From positions 62,001 through 126,000 of the forward strand of contig CAYGSJ010000001.1 in assembly GCA_964352665.1 (NCBI GenBank): 64,000 nt of DNA. The letters are read 5' to 3'. This DNA is from UBA1672 sp964352665 (lineage in GTDB: Bacteria > Pseudomonadota > Alphaproteobacteria > Micavibrionales > Micavibrionaceae). Positions 34,366 to 43,550 of the stretch are shown here, piece by piece. The notes below the pieces were generated by a model that saw nothing but the letters and a program-made list of their open reading frames with translations, did no database searches and had not been told where the DNA came from. Made by a program: the position numbers and the translations under genes. The stretch's first letter is position 1; the number at the start of each line of letters is the position of its first letter.

Positions 34366-34581
34366 ATGAACCGACATCTATTAGTATCTATCATCGTTAT
34401 GGTCTGTATAGCGGCATTGCTTTGTATAGCTCAACTATGGACGAACTTTATGCCATGGGCCGTTTTTTCTAAAACTATTATCACACTAGGTATCCTTATA
34501 GTTTTAGCTGCTTTTGTATTAGTGGTGAAATCAGATCTTGGCTCTCATAAAAAAATGAAAGATGAAAATTATCTGGATTGA
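34366..34581 (+). CDS. Small two-TM protein at the end of the gat operon
   Basis: 71 residues, not recognised. Two membrane segments (about 5-25 and 33-54) and a charged tail (SDLGSHKKMKDENYLD). It starts 3 bases after the DUF4177-like gene with AGGAGTAAGG before the ATG. Function unknown. Confidence 0.7.
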   Translation: MNRHLLVSIIVMVCIAALLCIAQLWTNFMPWAVFSKTIITLGILIVLAAFVLVVKSDLGSHKKMKDENYLD

Positions 34582-34583
34582 CC

Positions 34584-34608
34584 CTTATCTTTTGGTTTTA
34601 GAGATAAG
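34584..34608 (+). terminator. Weak hairpin after the gat operon
   Basis: CTTATCT/AGATAAG, 7-bp stem with an 11-base loop, followed by a short T-containing stretch. A/T-rich and without a true T tract, so only a possible terminator. Confidence 0.3.
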
Positions 34609-34651
34609 CGCTTTACTTTCCCAAAGTAATCGCATAGTAAAAGTGTTGTTT

Positions 34652-34743
34652 GGAGACGTGGCCGAGTGGCTGAAGGCGCTCCCCTGCTAAGGGAGTATAG
34701 GGTCAACGCTCTATCGAGGGTTCGAATCCCTCCGTCTCCGCCA
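34652..34743 (+). tRNA. tRNA-Ser (GCU)
   Basis: 92 nt including encoded CCA. Acceptor GGAGACG/CGTCTCC, anticodon loop CTGCTAA (GCT), long class II variable arm, T loop GGTTCGAATCC. Reads AGC/AGU codons. Confidence 0.97.
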
Positions 34744-34828
34744 TTTTTCTATACGTTTTTTAAAAAACCCTACCCTCTTGCAAGGTACGGTTTTGATAAG
34801 TTTCTAAAAATATTGAATTTGAGCAAGA

Positions 34829-34905
<77 letters not shown>

Positions 34906-34965
34906 TTAAAAGATGTCGGAACATACTCCAACAAAAAAAATAATGCAAGTAAGAGATTAAATAAA

Positions 34966-35424
34966 TTAGCATTCTTGGGCTATAAGGGCATTTATACCTT
35001 TTTCTATCAAATTATATGTGTTTTCAAAGTCTTGCATTGTACCGTAATAAGGGTCTGGCATATCCATACCACGGTGTTGATCGTCATAATCTAGTAATAG
35101 CTTAATTTTTTTGTGATATTCCGGCTTTTCTGCCAGTTCTATCATAATTTGCTCATGTCCCTTATCCATCGCAATCAATAGATCAAATATTTCAAAATCG
35201 TCAGGTCTTAGTTTTCTAGCAACCAGATTAGACATCTCGACACCTTTTTTCTGGGCCACCTGGATTGATCTATAATCAGGAGGCTCTCCAGTATGGTAAG
35301 CATGGGTTCCGGCTGAATCACATTTGAACTCTCCGCTATCATTTTTTACCTTATCTTTAAAAACAGCTTCAGCGGTAGGCGATCTACATATGTTGCCTGT
35401 ACAAACAAAAAGTACTGAAATCAC
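34966..35424 (-). CDS. Low-molecular-weight protein tyrosine phosphatase
   Basis: 152 residues. P-loop VCTGNICRSPTAE (C8 nucleophile, R14) at the N-terminus and general acid Asp in MDMPDPYYG near residue 122. Family members dephosphorylate protein tyrosines, often in exopolysaccharide control; some relatives reduce arsenate, but the DPYYG loop favours phosphatase. No exopolysaccharide kinase is nearby. Confidence 0.93.
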   Translation of the reverse strand: MISVLFVCTGNICRSPTAEAVFKDKVKNDSGEFKCDSAGTHAYHTGEPPDYRSIQVAQKKGVEMSNLVARKLRPDDFEIFDLLIAMDKGHEQIMIELAEKPEYHKKIKLLLDYDDQHRGMDMPDPYYGTMQDFENTYNLIEKGINALIAQEC

Positions 35425-35525
35425 TAAATAAATGCCCCTTTCTATACGTTAAACTTCTTGACCCCTATGGTGTATTCTTTAGGATGTTAAGGCAATAAAA
35501 TTAAATAAATTAAAAAGCTTAAATT

Positions 35526-36359
35526 TTGATGATTGAAACATCTGCCATACCGGTGCCCAATGACTCCAGCCTGAATGCCTACGTCAGACTCGCAGAAAGT
35601 GGTACAGAAATTAACGAAGCTCAAAAACTTCGTTACGCCGTATTTTATCAGGAGCAAGGTGCAGAGCCAACGGCAGAAATGAGGGCAGAAAAGAGAGATT
35701 TTGATGAGTTTGATGAGATTACCGATCATCTGATTGTGCTCATTCAGGACCTTGAAACTGGACAAGAAAAGATTGTCGGCACATATAGATTACTGCGGCA
35801 AGAAATAGCACAGAAACACGGAAGATTTTATTCAAGTACAGAATATAACATTGACCATCTTGTTAATAGCGAACTTTCTTTATTGGAGCTAGGCCGTTCT
35901 TGTGTCCTTGCCGAATACAGAACTAAGCCAATTCTAAATCTTTTGTGGCAAGGTATTGCTTCTTATATTACCGAACATAATATTGATTTGCTTTTCGGAT
36001 GTGCAAGTTTTCAAGGGGTAGATATCAAGCAAGTTGAAGAACAGCTTTCCTACCTACATCACTTTCATTCTACACCCGATAAATTAAAACCAGTTGCCTT
36101 GGAACACCATGCTGTGAATATGAATATTCTTCCAAAAGAAAAAGTTAATGAAAAGCGTGTGTTCGCAAGTCTTCCCCCGCTTATTAAAGGTTATTTAAGA
36201 CTAGGGGCTACAATAGGACAAGGGGCTGTAATAGATTATCAATTCAACACAATTGATATTTGTATTGTTGTGCAAACAAGTCTTATGACTGATCGCTATC
36301 GCAAATATTATGAGCGAAAAATACAAAAGGCCATGCCCGGACAGAAGGCAGCAGAATAA
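35526..36359 (+). CDS. olsB: Ornithine-lipid N-acyltransferase (OlsB-like)
   Basis: 277 residues. GNAT-like PF13444 type: AQKLRYAVFYQEQG at about 38, DEFDEITDHLIV, VGTYRLLRQE, ELSLLELGRSCVLAEYR and FGCASFQGVD. OlsB transfers a 3-hydroxyacyl group from ACP to ornithine, giving lyso-ornithine lipid. The acyltransferase gene one base downstream makes an OlsB-OlsA pair. A few members of this family act on other amines, so ornithine as the substrate is by analogy. Confidence 0.85.
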   Translation: MMIETSAIPVPNDSSLNAYVRLAESGTEINEAQKLRYAVFYQEQGAEPTAEMRAEKRDFDEFDEITDHLIVLIQDLETGQEKIVGTYRLLRQEIAQKHGRFYSSTEYNIDHLVNSELSLLELGRSCVLAEYRTKPILNLLWQGIASYITEHNIDLLFGCASFQGVDIKQVEEQLSYLHHFHSTPDKLKPVALEHHAVNMNILPKEKVNEKRVFASLPPLIKGYLRLGATIGQGAVIDYQFNTIDICIVVQTSLMTDRYRKYYERKIQKAMPGQKAAE

Positions 36360-36360
36360 A

Positions 36361-37134
36361 ATGAAAAACATTCGTGCTAGCTTTAAATTCTTTCTGTTTT
36401 TTACTTTGACAGTGCTTATAATTCCCCTTCAATCAATAGTTTTAGTTTTTACAGATGGGCCTTTATCTTATTACTTCCCCTTAATTTGGCAAAAATCCGT
36501 GTGCTTTATTTTTAGAATAAAAGTTAAAGTTATTGGAGCTCCTAGCCAGAATAGCCAAACCATTTTTATTAGTAACCATTTGTCATACCTTGATATCCCT
36601 GTAATCGGTAGTACGATAAAAGCCTCCTTTGTAGCAAAAAAAGATGTAGAATCATGGCCTGTTTTTGGCTTTTTATCAAAACTACAGCAAACCGCTTTCA
36701 TTAGTAGAAGCCGTGAGGATGCTGCCAAGGAAAAAGATAAACTCGACCAAATGTTATTTGATAGGAAAAACCTTATTATTTTTGCGGAAGGAACATCAAC
36801 AGATGGCAAGGAAGTTTTACCATTTAAATCTAGTTTGTTTTCGATTGCGCTACAGAAAAACTTATCAGAGTTATTAGTACAACCTGTAACAATAGCTATG
36901 AACAGTGTCGATGGAAAAAAAGTTATAAATCCAGAGGACAGAGATTTATATTCGTGGCACATTAATATGGATACACCACTTGCAGTGCATCTTTGGTTAT
37001 TTGCAAAAACTACAGGAGCTATTATTACTGTAGACTTTCACCCTCCTATAAGGGCACATGATTTTGCAGATAGAAAGGCTTTAGCCCTTGCATGTCACAA
37101 ACAAGTATCTAATGGATTAAGAAAAACTGGTTAA
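36361..37134 (+). CDS. olsA: PlsC-family acyltransferase (OlsA-like)
   Basis: 257 residues from the ATG at 36361, one base after the olsB stop; an earlier ATG (36310) lies inside olsB and has no homology support. PlsC motifs: NHLSYLD (HX4D) near residue 71 and FAEGTSTDG near 140, plus an N-terminal membrane segment. Adds the second acyl chain to lyso-ornithine lipid if paired with OlsB. A lysophosphatidic acid acyltransferase role cannot be excluded. Confidence 0.87.
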   Translation: MKNIRASFKFFLFFTLTVLIIPLQSIVLVFTDGPLSYYFPLIWQKSVCFIFRIKVKVIGAPSQNSQTIFISNHLSYLDIPVIGSTIKASFVAKKDVESWPVFGFLSKLQQTAFISRSREDAAKEKDKLDQMLFDRKNLIIFAEGTSTDGKEVLPFKSSLFSIALQKNLSELLVQPVTIAMNSVDGKKVINPEDRDLYSWHINMDTPLAVHLWLFAKTTGAIITVDFHPPIRAHDFADRKALALACHKQVSNGLRKTG

Positions 37135-37151
37135 CTAAAAAGGAAAAAAAG

Positions 37152-37367
37152 ATGAGTTTTACCCCTGATGAAATGTCGAAATTAAAAAATCACCTAGAGA
37201 GAACTTTTAAGTGCTCAGGAATTACTGTGATGATGCGGGAGAAAGCCGAAGACTCTATAGAAATAATGATGAATGGCGAGTTTATTGGCGTTATCTATAA
37301 AATTATAGATGAGGGTGAAACATCATATGATTTTAATATGGCCATTTTAGACATTGACCTTGTTTAA
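37152..37367 (+). CDS. DUF3126 family protein
   Basis: 71 residues. Matches the alphaproteobacterial DUF3126 family, with the diagnostic end GEFIGVIYKIIDEGETSYDFNM and AILDIDL. Function unknown. Follows olsA by 17 bases with AAAAGGA before the start. Confidence 0.88.
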   Translation: MSFTPDEMSKLKNHLERTFKCSGITVMMREKAEDSIEIMMNGEFIGVIYKIIDEGETSYDFNMAILDIDLV

Positions 37368-37450
37368 AGCCTATAGAATAAAAAGTGATAGATTTTTGCG
37401 GTGCGCGCACTTTATTTGTTATAATTTTAAATAGTTTTGAAGGGCAGTCT

Positions 37451-37903
37451 ATGCGCACATTTATAACAATGTTAATCACTACCGTAATTTCTATAGCTTA
37501 TATACCTCAGGCAAGTGCTGTTGAGTCACTTAGTTACGAGAAACAACAAAGTCCACTGGTAACTAATCTTATAAATAACTACCTCATAAAAGATTATAAA
37601 ACAGATATTTCTACCTTTAGTATTGCAGAAATAGATCTTAATAATGATGGTATTCCGGAATATATTCTTAGACAAAAAAAATGCGGTGTAGCCATAAGAG
37701 ATTGTACGCACGTTATCTTGGCACAGAAAAATGATGAAGTTTTAAAGTTATCGGAAATACGCGCACAAAACCTTATGGTTGGTGGAACATTTTCCTATGG
37801 TATAAAAGATCTTCTTGTTTTTAATGACAAGATTAATGACTACATCTTTGATATATATGTGTGGTCGCCAAAAGAAAAAACATATATAATGAAGCTTGAG
37901 TGA
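37451..37903 (+). CDS. Secreted protein with EF-hand-like calcium motif
   Basis: 150 residues from the ATG at 37451 (GAAGGGCAG before it; a further upstream GTG gives a longer form with no signal-peptide logic). Signal peptide about 1-23 (FITMLITTVISIAYIPQASA). The motif AEIDLNNDGIPEYIL near residue 62 is the D-x-[DN]-x-DG calcium loop seen in secreted repeat proteins. Two Cys (in KKCGV and RDCTH) could form a disulfide. Its stop overlaps the GTG start of the next gene (GTGA), so it is coupled to the tandem paralogues. Function unknown. Confidence 0.82.
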   Translation: MRTFITMLITTVISIAYIPQASAVESLSYEKQQSPLVTNLINNYLIKDYKTDISTFSIAEIDLNNDGIPEYILRQKKCGVAIRDCTHVILAQKNDEVLKLSEIRAQNLMVGGTFSYGIKDLLVFNDKINDYIFDIYVWSPKEKTYIMKLE

Positions 37904-39330
37904 GTAAAGGTTTGAACAGGATCGTGTTAAAATTAAAAATTAATTCAGATTTTCTGTGTTTGATGAGCATAATTTTTATGCTTTTTATAAACATTCCTGC
38001 TTTTGCTGGCGCTTGCTCTCCCGGAATTCCTTGTACGGGTTATGATATTTATACGGATACAACGGCAGGAACAGATCCTGCGCTTAACGGTCCTAAAACC
38101 GGCACCCCTGCTCCCCATACTAACGTAACTGGCAATACAAGCAGTGCTTGTGACGGTAATTTTATGAACCAAATTTATAGTCAAGCCTTTATGGAAGCTA
38201 GTAGAGAAGTAATTATGGGCGAGCAAATGATCCATAAACCGGATAGTGTTCTGGAATATACTTGCTTTGATCAATGGATTTCTGTGGCAGCGCATAATGG
38301 GGCTTATTTTAGTGAAAGCACAGAGTGGGAGGACCGTGATGTGGAATTATGGACCGGCGGGTTTGATACAACAAATAATGGTGTAGAACCAGATCACGGA
38401 GATACAACAACCATGAATGACGGTTCTTCAGGAGGATTGCCTTTTCCAGATCAGCAAGATTACTCTGTTTTTGAGGATGACCGGTTGGATAATATCTTGG
38501 CACCTCTTCTTTTTTCCAGCTTAGAAAATTATATAGACGCAAACTTTAGCCATACGTTTCTTGGTGAATCAACAACAATTGATGAGAATATGAATACCGC
38601 CAGCATAGGAGGATCGAACTATAATTGTACGCATATGGCAACGGTCTGGGAGCTAGCCAAATGTATCGACTTTGGTGAGGACGACAGATTCAGGTCATTC
38701 CAGCATCTCGTAGATTTCGATCCAAGAACAATTCCTCTGGCTTGCTCTCCTGGATTTGAATCATCTGATGCTGTGATACAAGGTAGTGCAGGTACTAAAC
38801 TCGATAACACTACACCTGGGGCCGGACTTGGTGTTATGCCCAGTGAAGGTCTTTCTTCCCCCTGCCCAGCACCCGGCGGCCCTGTGGCAGGAAACAACAC
38901 TGATTTTTCCAACGATCTTATTCGTCTAGCCAACAACTGTGAAAATGCGGCTTCCGACCCCAACTCTTTTGTTTCTTTTGATTTAATGGAGACTTATACA
39001 GACTTAATTAATGGACCTGGGGTGTACGTACCTGGTGTTGGTAATTCTTTTGGCATTATCATATGTGGCGATCCTGTTCCAACAGGTGTGCCTGTTATAA
39101 GCTATGATATTTCTCTTAATTTAAATAGTACAGCGCCTTATACCGGTATTGAAGCAACACGACAGGCATTTGTTCACTACGAGCATATATGCCCTAATGC
39201 TGGTTGCGTTTATATTGCACCTAAAATACCATATACTCCTCTGGTTCTTCCATTGGAAGCTTCGCCTTTTGATACAGTTTATGCTTCTGTCTTAAATGCG
39301 GCACCAAATGTTTGTATACCAAGATTTTAA
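37900..39330 (+). CDS. Secreted Cys-rich protein, paralogue 1 (KPDSV-x-EYTCFD family)
   Basis: 476 residues, start GTG (overlaps the previous stop by 4 bases). Signal peptide about 1-36 (CLMSIIFMLFINIPAFAGA). The mature part is rich in Gly, Asn, Thr and Asp. Shared with the next gene: KPDSVLEYTCFD (113-124), a C84/C122 pair 38 apart, DANF, C243/C255 (12 apart, AKCIDF), CGDPVPTGV (C389), and EHIC-x4-C (431/436). Relative to the paralogue it has a proline/Gly/Thr-rich N-terminal insert and a middle insert (about 290-350). I do not recognise the family. Probably extracellular or outer-envelope. Confidence 0.85.
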   Translation: MSKGLNRIVLKLKINSDFLCLMSIIFMLFINIPAFAGACSPGIPCTGYDIYTDTTAGTDPALNGPKTGTPAPHTNVTGNTSSACDGNFMNQIYSQAFMEASREVIMGEQMIHKPDSVLEYTCFDQWISVAAHNGAYFSESTEWEDRDVELWTGGFDTTNNGVEPDHGDTTTMNDGSSGGLPFPDQQDYSVFEDDRLDNILAPLLFSSLENYIDANFSHTFLGESTTIDENMNTASIGGSNYNCTHMATVWELAKCIDFGEDDRFRSFQHLVDFDPRTIPLACSPGFESSDAVIQGSAGTKLDNTTPGAGLGVMPSEGLSSPCPAPGGPVAGNNTDFSNDLIRLANNCENAASDPNSFVSFDLMETYTDLINGPGVYVPGVGNSFGIIICGDPVPTGVPVISYDISLNLNSTAPYTGIEATRQAFVHYEHICPNAGCVYIAPKIPYTPLVLPLEASPFDTVYASVLNAAPNVCIPRF

Positions 39331-39395
39331 ATTGCTATTTGCTAAAATATAGGGAATTGGACTACAATATAGAATAGAAAATTAAGGTGAAATTA

Positions 39396-40304
39396 ATGAG
39401 ATTAGTAAGTATTTTTTTTAATAAAGTGCCTGGCTTAACCTTAGCTGCGTTATTTGCCTTTCTTCTTCTTTTACCTTCTGTGAAAGCCGCTAGTCTTATA
39501 CCTGACTCACCTTGTGATGCTCTTTACTACGAAACTTTGTCTGCGAGAGCTTGGCTGGAAGCACAAAGAGAAATTACACAAAACCAAAATTTAATTTTAA
39601 AACCAGATAGCGTATTTGAATACACTTGTTTCGACCGTTTAGCTTATGAATTAGCAGACCATGCGGATGAAATGCTGAGTGAATCGGGAGCATATGGATC
39701 ACCATTTAATCCCAATACTATGGACGTAGCCCTCCAAAATTTGGTTTTAAACTCTCTTTGGTCTTATCATGACGCTAATTTCGGCTATTATATCGGCCTT
39801 CTAGGAGGTCATACTGCTGCAACGGCCATCAAACATACACCAGCAGCAACTATAGGTGCTTCGTCTCCCTATAGTTGTGACATTATGAGACGCGTATGGC
39901 AGGCAGCCAAATGTATCAATTTTGTTTCAGATCCTAATACAGATGGTTTTTATCGTTTTGAAGAATACCAAAATGATGTTGATAAAAGGATTTTGCCTGA
40001 TGCTTGTAGCCCTTTAGGTCTACAACCCCAGTGGATTGCTAACATTGCTACTGGTTTGACTACCGGTCCTTGGACAAACGATCCTGTTCAGTCATATTTA
40101 CTTGAAACAGCACCTCAGGACTGTTCTCTTTCTGCTGTTCCAGCTCAATGTAGATGTTCTGGAGAAGCCATTCCAACGGGCGTAGCTGTTATAAGGTCAG
40201 GTGCTACTGCTGTAACTTACGACGAGCATATATGTATACAGCCAGGTTGTAGATATCACCCAGGGGATGCAACAATCCCTCTAGCTGGATGCTATGGTCG
40301 CTAA
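39396..40304 (+). CDS. Secreted Cys-rich protein, paralogue 2 (KPDSV-x-EYTCFD family)
   Basis: 302 residues from the ATG at 39396 (AAGG 8 bases before it; a GTG three codons upstream is less likely). Signal peptide about 1-31 (LTLAALFAFLLLLPSVKAA). Same Cys framework as the gene before it: C40/C78 (38 apart, KPDSVFEYTCFD at 69-80), C161/C173 (12 apart, AKCINF), C204, C254 (CSGEAIPTGV), C280/C285 (EHIC-x4-C) and C299. It is the compact version, about 170 residues shorter. The pair arose by duplication and divergence; function unknown. Confidence 0.87.
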   Translation: MRLVSIFFNKVPGLTLAALFAFLLLLPSVKAASLIPDSPCDALYYETLSARAWLEAQREITQNQNLILKPDSVFEYTCFDRLAYELADHADEMLSESGAYGSPFNPNTMDVALQNLVLNSLWSYHDANFGYYIGLLGGHTAATAIKHTPAATIGASSPYSCDIMRRVWQAAKCINFVSDPNTDGFYRFEEYQNDVDKRILPDACSPLGLQPQWIANIATGLTTGPWTNDPVQSYLLETAPQDCSLSAVPAQCRCSGEAIPTGVAVIRSGATAVTYDEHICIQPGCRYHPGDATIPLAGCYGR

Positions 40305-40374
40305 TATTACTTGTTTTTGTTAAATCGTAATTATTCCTGCTGACCTTTTACTTCTATTAGTATAGCTTCTGAAT

Positions 40375-41673
40375 ATGTACAAATTATACAGATTGATAAC
40401 ATTCTGTAGTGGCCCTTTATTAACGCTTCTTTTGAAATTGAGGTGCAAAAAGGGAAAAGAAGACCCTACTCGAATAAAAGAACGTCGGGGTCTGGCTAGC
40501 TATGCACGTCCTGAAAATAGCGTGATTTGGGTGCATGCAGCCAGCGTGGGTGAGGCACAATCCGCGCTTATAGTAATTGATCGTTTGGTTAATGAGTATC
40601 CTGATGCAAGTTTTCTGGTTACAACAGGCACTGTAACATCTTCTTCTATTATGCAAGGACGCCTTCCGGAACAAGCAATCCACCAATTTTTTCCTTTAGA
40701 TCAGCCTCATTGGGTAAAGGCATTTATAGAGCACTGGGCCCCTGACTGCGTACTATGGCTTGAGTCAGAACTATGGCCGAATATGCTTCATGAAATAAAA
40801 GAGAAAGATATACCCTGCATTCTTTTGAACGCGCGCCTATCCGATAAATCTTATAAATTGTGGTCTAAAGCAACCGTAATGGTAAAAGAACTTCTGTCTA
40901 CTTTTGATATAATCCTATGCCAGACAGCCATAGACCAACAACGATATAAAGACTTAGGTGCTCCAAAGACGCTTGTTACTGATAATTTAAAATATAGCGC
41001 TTCATTATTAAAATGTGATCCCGATGATTTTGAAAAGATGACTAAAAGCTTAAATGGTCGACCGGTATGGGTGTGCGCCAGTACACATGAGCCAGAGGAA
41101 CAAATGGCAGCAAGGATACATCAAACTATAAAGAAGGATATTCCTGAACTATTAACAATTGTGGTACCAAGACATCCGGAAAGAAGAGATGAAATTACTC
41201 AAGCAATTAAGCCTATAACTAAAGGTTTTACAATCAGAGGAGATGAAAAAACACTGCCAAGGGAAAAAGACGAAGTTTATATTGCAGATACACTTGGCGA
41301 GCTCGGACTATTTTATAAGTTGGCCCCTATCGCTTTCATTGGTAGATCTTTAAGTCATGATGGCGGTGGGGGGCATAACCCTATAGAGGCTGCTCAGTTA
41401 GGCTGTGCTATTATACACGGGCCCTTAACCCAGAATTTACAAGAAATTTATGCAGAAATGTGTTCTTGCGACGCAAGTCTAATGATTGAAAATGAGACAG
41501 AGCTCTGCAAGACATTGCGGGAATTATTTAGTAATAATGTAAAAACAAAAAAGTTGCAAAAGGCCGCAAAATCTTATGCCCAAGCAAAAAATAAAGTTGT
41601 TGATGTGGTTATGAAAGAAATTATGAAAATCATAGAGAAACATAACTTAAATAATAGCACTAAAGCCGTATAG
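40375..41673 (+). CDS. waaA: 3-deoxy-D-manno-octulosonic acid (Kdo) transferase
   Basis: Adds Kdo to lipid A precursor at the inner membrane. 432 residues, N-terminal membrane anchor, WVHAASVGEAQSA near residue 52, LWLESELWPNM, LLNARLSDKSY, and the late GGGGHNPIEAAQLGCAIIHGP nucleotide-sugar segment. First of waaA-lpxK-lpxL. Confidence 0.95.
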   Translation: MYKLYRLITFCSGPLLTLLLKLRCKKGKEDPTRIKERRGLASYARPENSVIWVHAASVGEAQSALIVIDRLVNEYPDASFLVTTGTVTSSSIMQGRLPEQAIHQFFPLDQPHWVKAFIEHWAPDCVLWLESELWPNMLHEIKEKDIPCILLNARLSDKSYKLWSKATVMVKELLSTFDIILCQTAIDQQRYKDLGAPKTLVTDNLKYSASLLKCDPDDFEKMTKSLNGRPVWVCASTHEPEEQMAARIHQTIKKDIPELLTIVVPRHPERRDEITQAIKPITKGFTIRGDEKTLPREKDEVYIADTLGELGLFYKLAPIAFIGRSLSHDGGGGHNPIEAAQLGCAIIHGPLTQNLQEIYAEMCSCDASLMIENETELCKTLRELFSNNVKTKKLQKAAKSYAQAKNKVVDVVMKEIMKIIEKHNLNNSTKAV

Positions 41674-41679
41674 ACTGAT

Positions 41680-42681
41680 ATGACCTTCAAAACTCCAGAT
41701 TTTTGGTATAGAGACCTAGATACGAAAGCGCCATTTATTGAGCAATTACTAGCTCCCTTCTCTTATATTTATCTTTTAGCCAATAAAATAAATCAAGCAG
41801 TACGCGTGCCGCAGAAGATTACAATACCCGTGATATGCGTTGGCAATATCACAGCTGGAGGAAGTGGAAAAACACCAACAATTCTTGCTTTAAGACAGTT
41901 AATTAAAAATCATAATATTTTTCAAAATCCATATTTCTTATCCAGAGGCTATGGATCAAATGACTGTGGACCAAGGCGCGTTGAGGTTCATGATGATGCA
42001 AGTGATGTAGGTGATGAACCCATTTTACTCGCAAATCACTCAAAAACAATAATATCTGTGAACCGATATAAAGGTTCAATAATGGCGCAAATGGAGGGGG
42101 CAGATTGCATTCTAATGGATGATGGGTTACAAAATCGTGATTTATCCAAAGACATATCCCTATTGGTAGTTAATGGTAGTATGGGCTTTGGTAATGGCAA
42201 AGTTCTTCCCTCCGGACCTTTACGTGAAAAGCTGAGTGCTGCATCTGGGAAAATTGATGCTGTTGTGCTAATTGAAGAAGACATACGGTCTATAAAAGAC
42301 ATATTACCTAAAGATATTCCTGTTTTTCCTGCTTCTATTAAAGCTATAAATACCAATGATTTTGATGTTTCTTCTCCATATATTGGGTTTGCAGGACTTG
42401 GTTACCCACAGAAATTTGAAAAAACATTAAGAGATAATGGGTTTGATTTAATATTGTTTGAAAATTACCCAGATCATCACCTCTATACACGTACGGAGTT
42501 ACAAAGCCTAATCAGTAAAGCAAAATCTAAAAATGCACGTTTAATTACCACTGAAAAGGACCATCAAAGAATTCCTAAGGATTTAAAAGAGCACTTTGAT
42601 TATCTGCTTATAGAACTTGAATGGGAGAATGAAACTAAGGTAGTTTCTTTCTTAAAAAATAAGTTAGGAAAAAGGCAATGA
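41680..42681 (+). CDS. lpxK: Tetraacyldisaccharide 4'-kinase LpxK
   Basis: Phosphorylates the lipid A disaccharide at the 4' position. 333 residues. P-loop VGNITAGGSGKTPT near residue 53, then FLSRGYGS, VGDEPILLA, MDDGLQNRDL, and FENYPDHHLYT. 6 bases after waaA; overlaps the next gene by 4 bases (ATGA). Confidence 0.95.
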   Translation: MTFKTPDFWYRDLDTKAPFIEQLLAPFSYIYLLANKINQAVRVPQKITIPVICVGNITAGGSGKTPTILALRQLIKNHNIFQNPYFLSRGYGSNDCGPRRVEVHDDASDVGDEPILLANHSKTIISVNRYKGSIMAQMEGADCILMDDGLQNRDLSKDISLLVVNGSMGFGNGKVLPSGPLREKLSAASGKIDAVVLIEEDIRSIKDILPKDIPVFPASIKAINTNDFDVSSPYIGFAGLGYPQKFEKTLRDNGFDLILFENYPDHHLYTRTELQSLISKAKSKNARLITTEKDHQRIPKDLKEHFDYLLIELEWENETKVVSFLKNKLGKRQ

Positions 42682-43550
42682 AAAAAATACGCTATTTCCT
42701 TGAGGCAGTTCTACTACATATTCTTTTTACTTTTTTTAAAATGCTATCACCAGAAAAAGCCTCCAATACAGGTGGCTGGATAGGAAAAACTATCGGGCCA
42801 AATTTATCGGTAAATCGTAAAGCAAAAAGACATCTTGAAAATGCCCTTCCTGAAAAAAAACCTGATGAAATTGACATGATTATTTCTGGAATGTGGGACA
42901 ATCTTGGACGGGTTATGGCTGAGTATCCACATCTAGAGGAGATCAGCAAAAAATATACCGAAGTAATAGATAACGCTAATTTACCTCAATATCTTGAAAA
43001 AAACATACCTGTTATTTTTATTGGAGCCCATATAGGTAACTGGGAAATAAACGGTATGGCGACGCTTACACAACTTAATCATCCAATTGATTTGACTTAC
43101 CGCGCTCCCAACAACCCTTGGGCTGGTAAACTCTTAGAGAAAGCACGTACACTTGATGGAAAGCTAAAGGCATATCCCAAATCAATGGAAAGCGGACGTC
43201 TGATATTACAGGCACTTAAAAACTCGTCTTCTATAGGTATTTTAGTAGACCAAAAATATAATGAAGGCATTGAATCCAATTTCTTTTCTCTTCCCGCTAT
43301 GACCAATCCTATTTTTGTTCAATTAAGCCAAAAATTTAAATGCCCCGTTATTCCGGTAAGAAATGAAAGAATTAAAGGGTGCAAATTTAGATTAACTGTG
43401 TGCGAGCCTATTGTAACTATCCAACAAGATCAAACCGTCAGATCCGTTGAGGATGTTATTGAAGACACACACAAAATCATAGAATGTTGGATAAAAGAGC
43501 GGCCAGAACAGTGGATCTGGATTCATAAAAGATGGAAATCTTTAAGCTGA
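42678..43550 (+). CDS. lpxL: Lipid A late acyltransferase (LpxL/HtrB family)
   Basis: 290 residues with an N-terminal membrane segment. GAHIGNWEING near residue 115 is the catalytic HX4[DE] motif; TYRAPNNPWAG and GILVDQKYNEG follow. Adds a secondary acyl chain to lipid A. Whether it is of the L or M type cannot be told from the sequence. It overlaps the convergent HD-domain gene by 9 bases. Confidence 0.88.
   Translation: MKKIRYFLEAVLLHILFTFFKMLSPEKASNTGGWIGKTIGPNLSVNRKAKRHLENALPEKKPDEIDMIISGMWDNLGRVMAEYPHLEEISKKYTEVIDNANLPQYLEKNIPVIFIGAHIGNWEINGMATLTQLNHPIDLTYRAPNNPWAGKLLEKARTLDGKLKAYPKSMESGRLILQALKNSSSIGILVDQKYNEGIESNFFSLPAMTNPIFVQLSQKFKCPVIPVRNERIKGCKFRLTVCEPIVTIQQDQTVRSVEDVIEDTHKIIECWIKERPEQWIWIHKRWKSLS

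Noticed and set aside
34135..34581. Pseudogene remnants after gatB
   Set aside because: Both small frames have good starts, ATGA coupling or RBS, and sensible composition.
36310..36361. olsA start at 36310
   Set aside because: It lies inside olsB, and the added residues are basic and without homology; ATG at 36361 follows the olsB stop by one base.
37385..37451. GTG start at 37385 for the EF-hand-like secreted gene
   Set aside because: It would bury the signal peptide behind a 22-residue extension; ATG at 37451 has GAAGGGCAG before it and a proper signal peptide.
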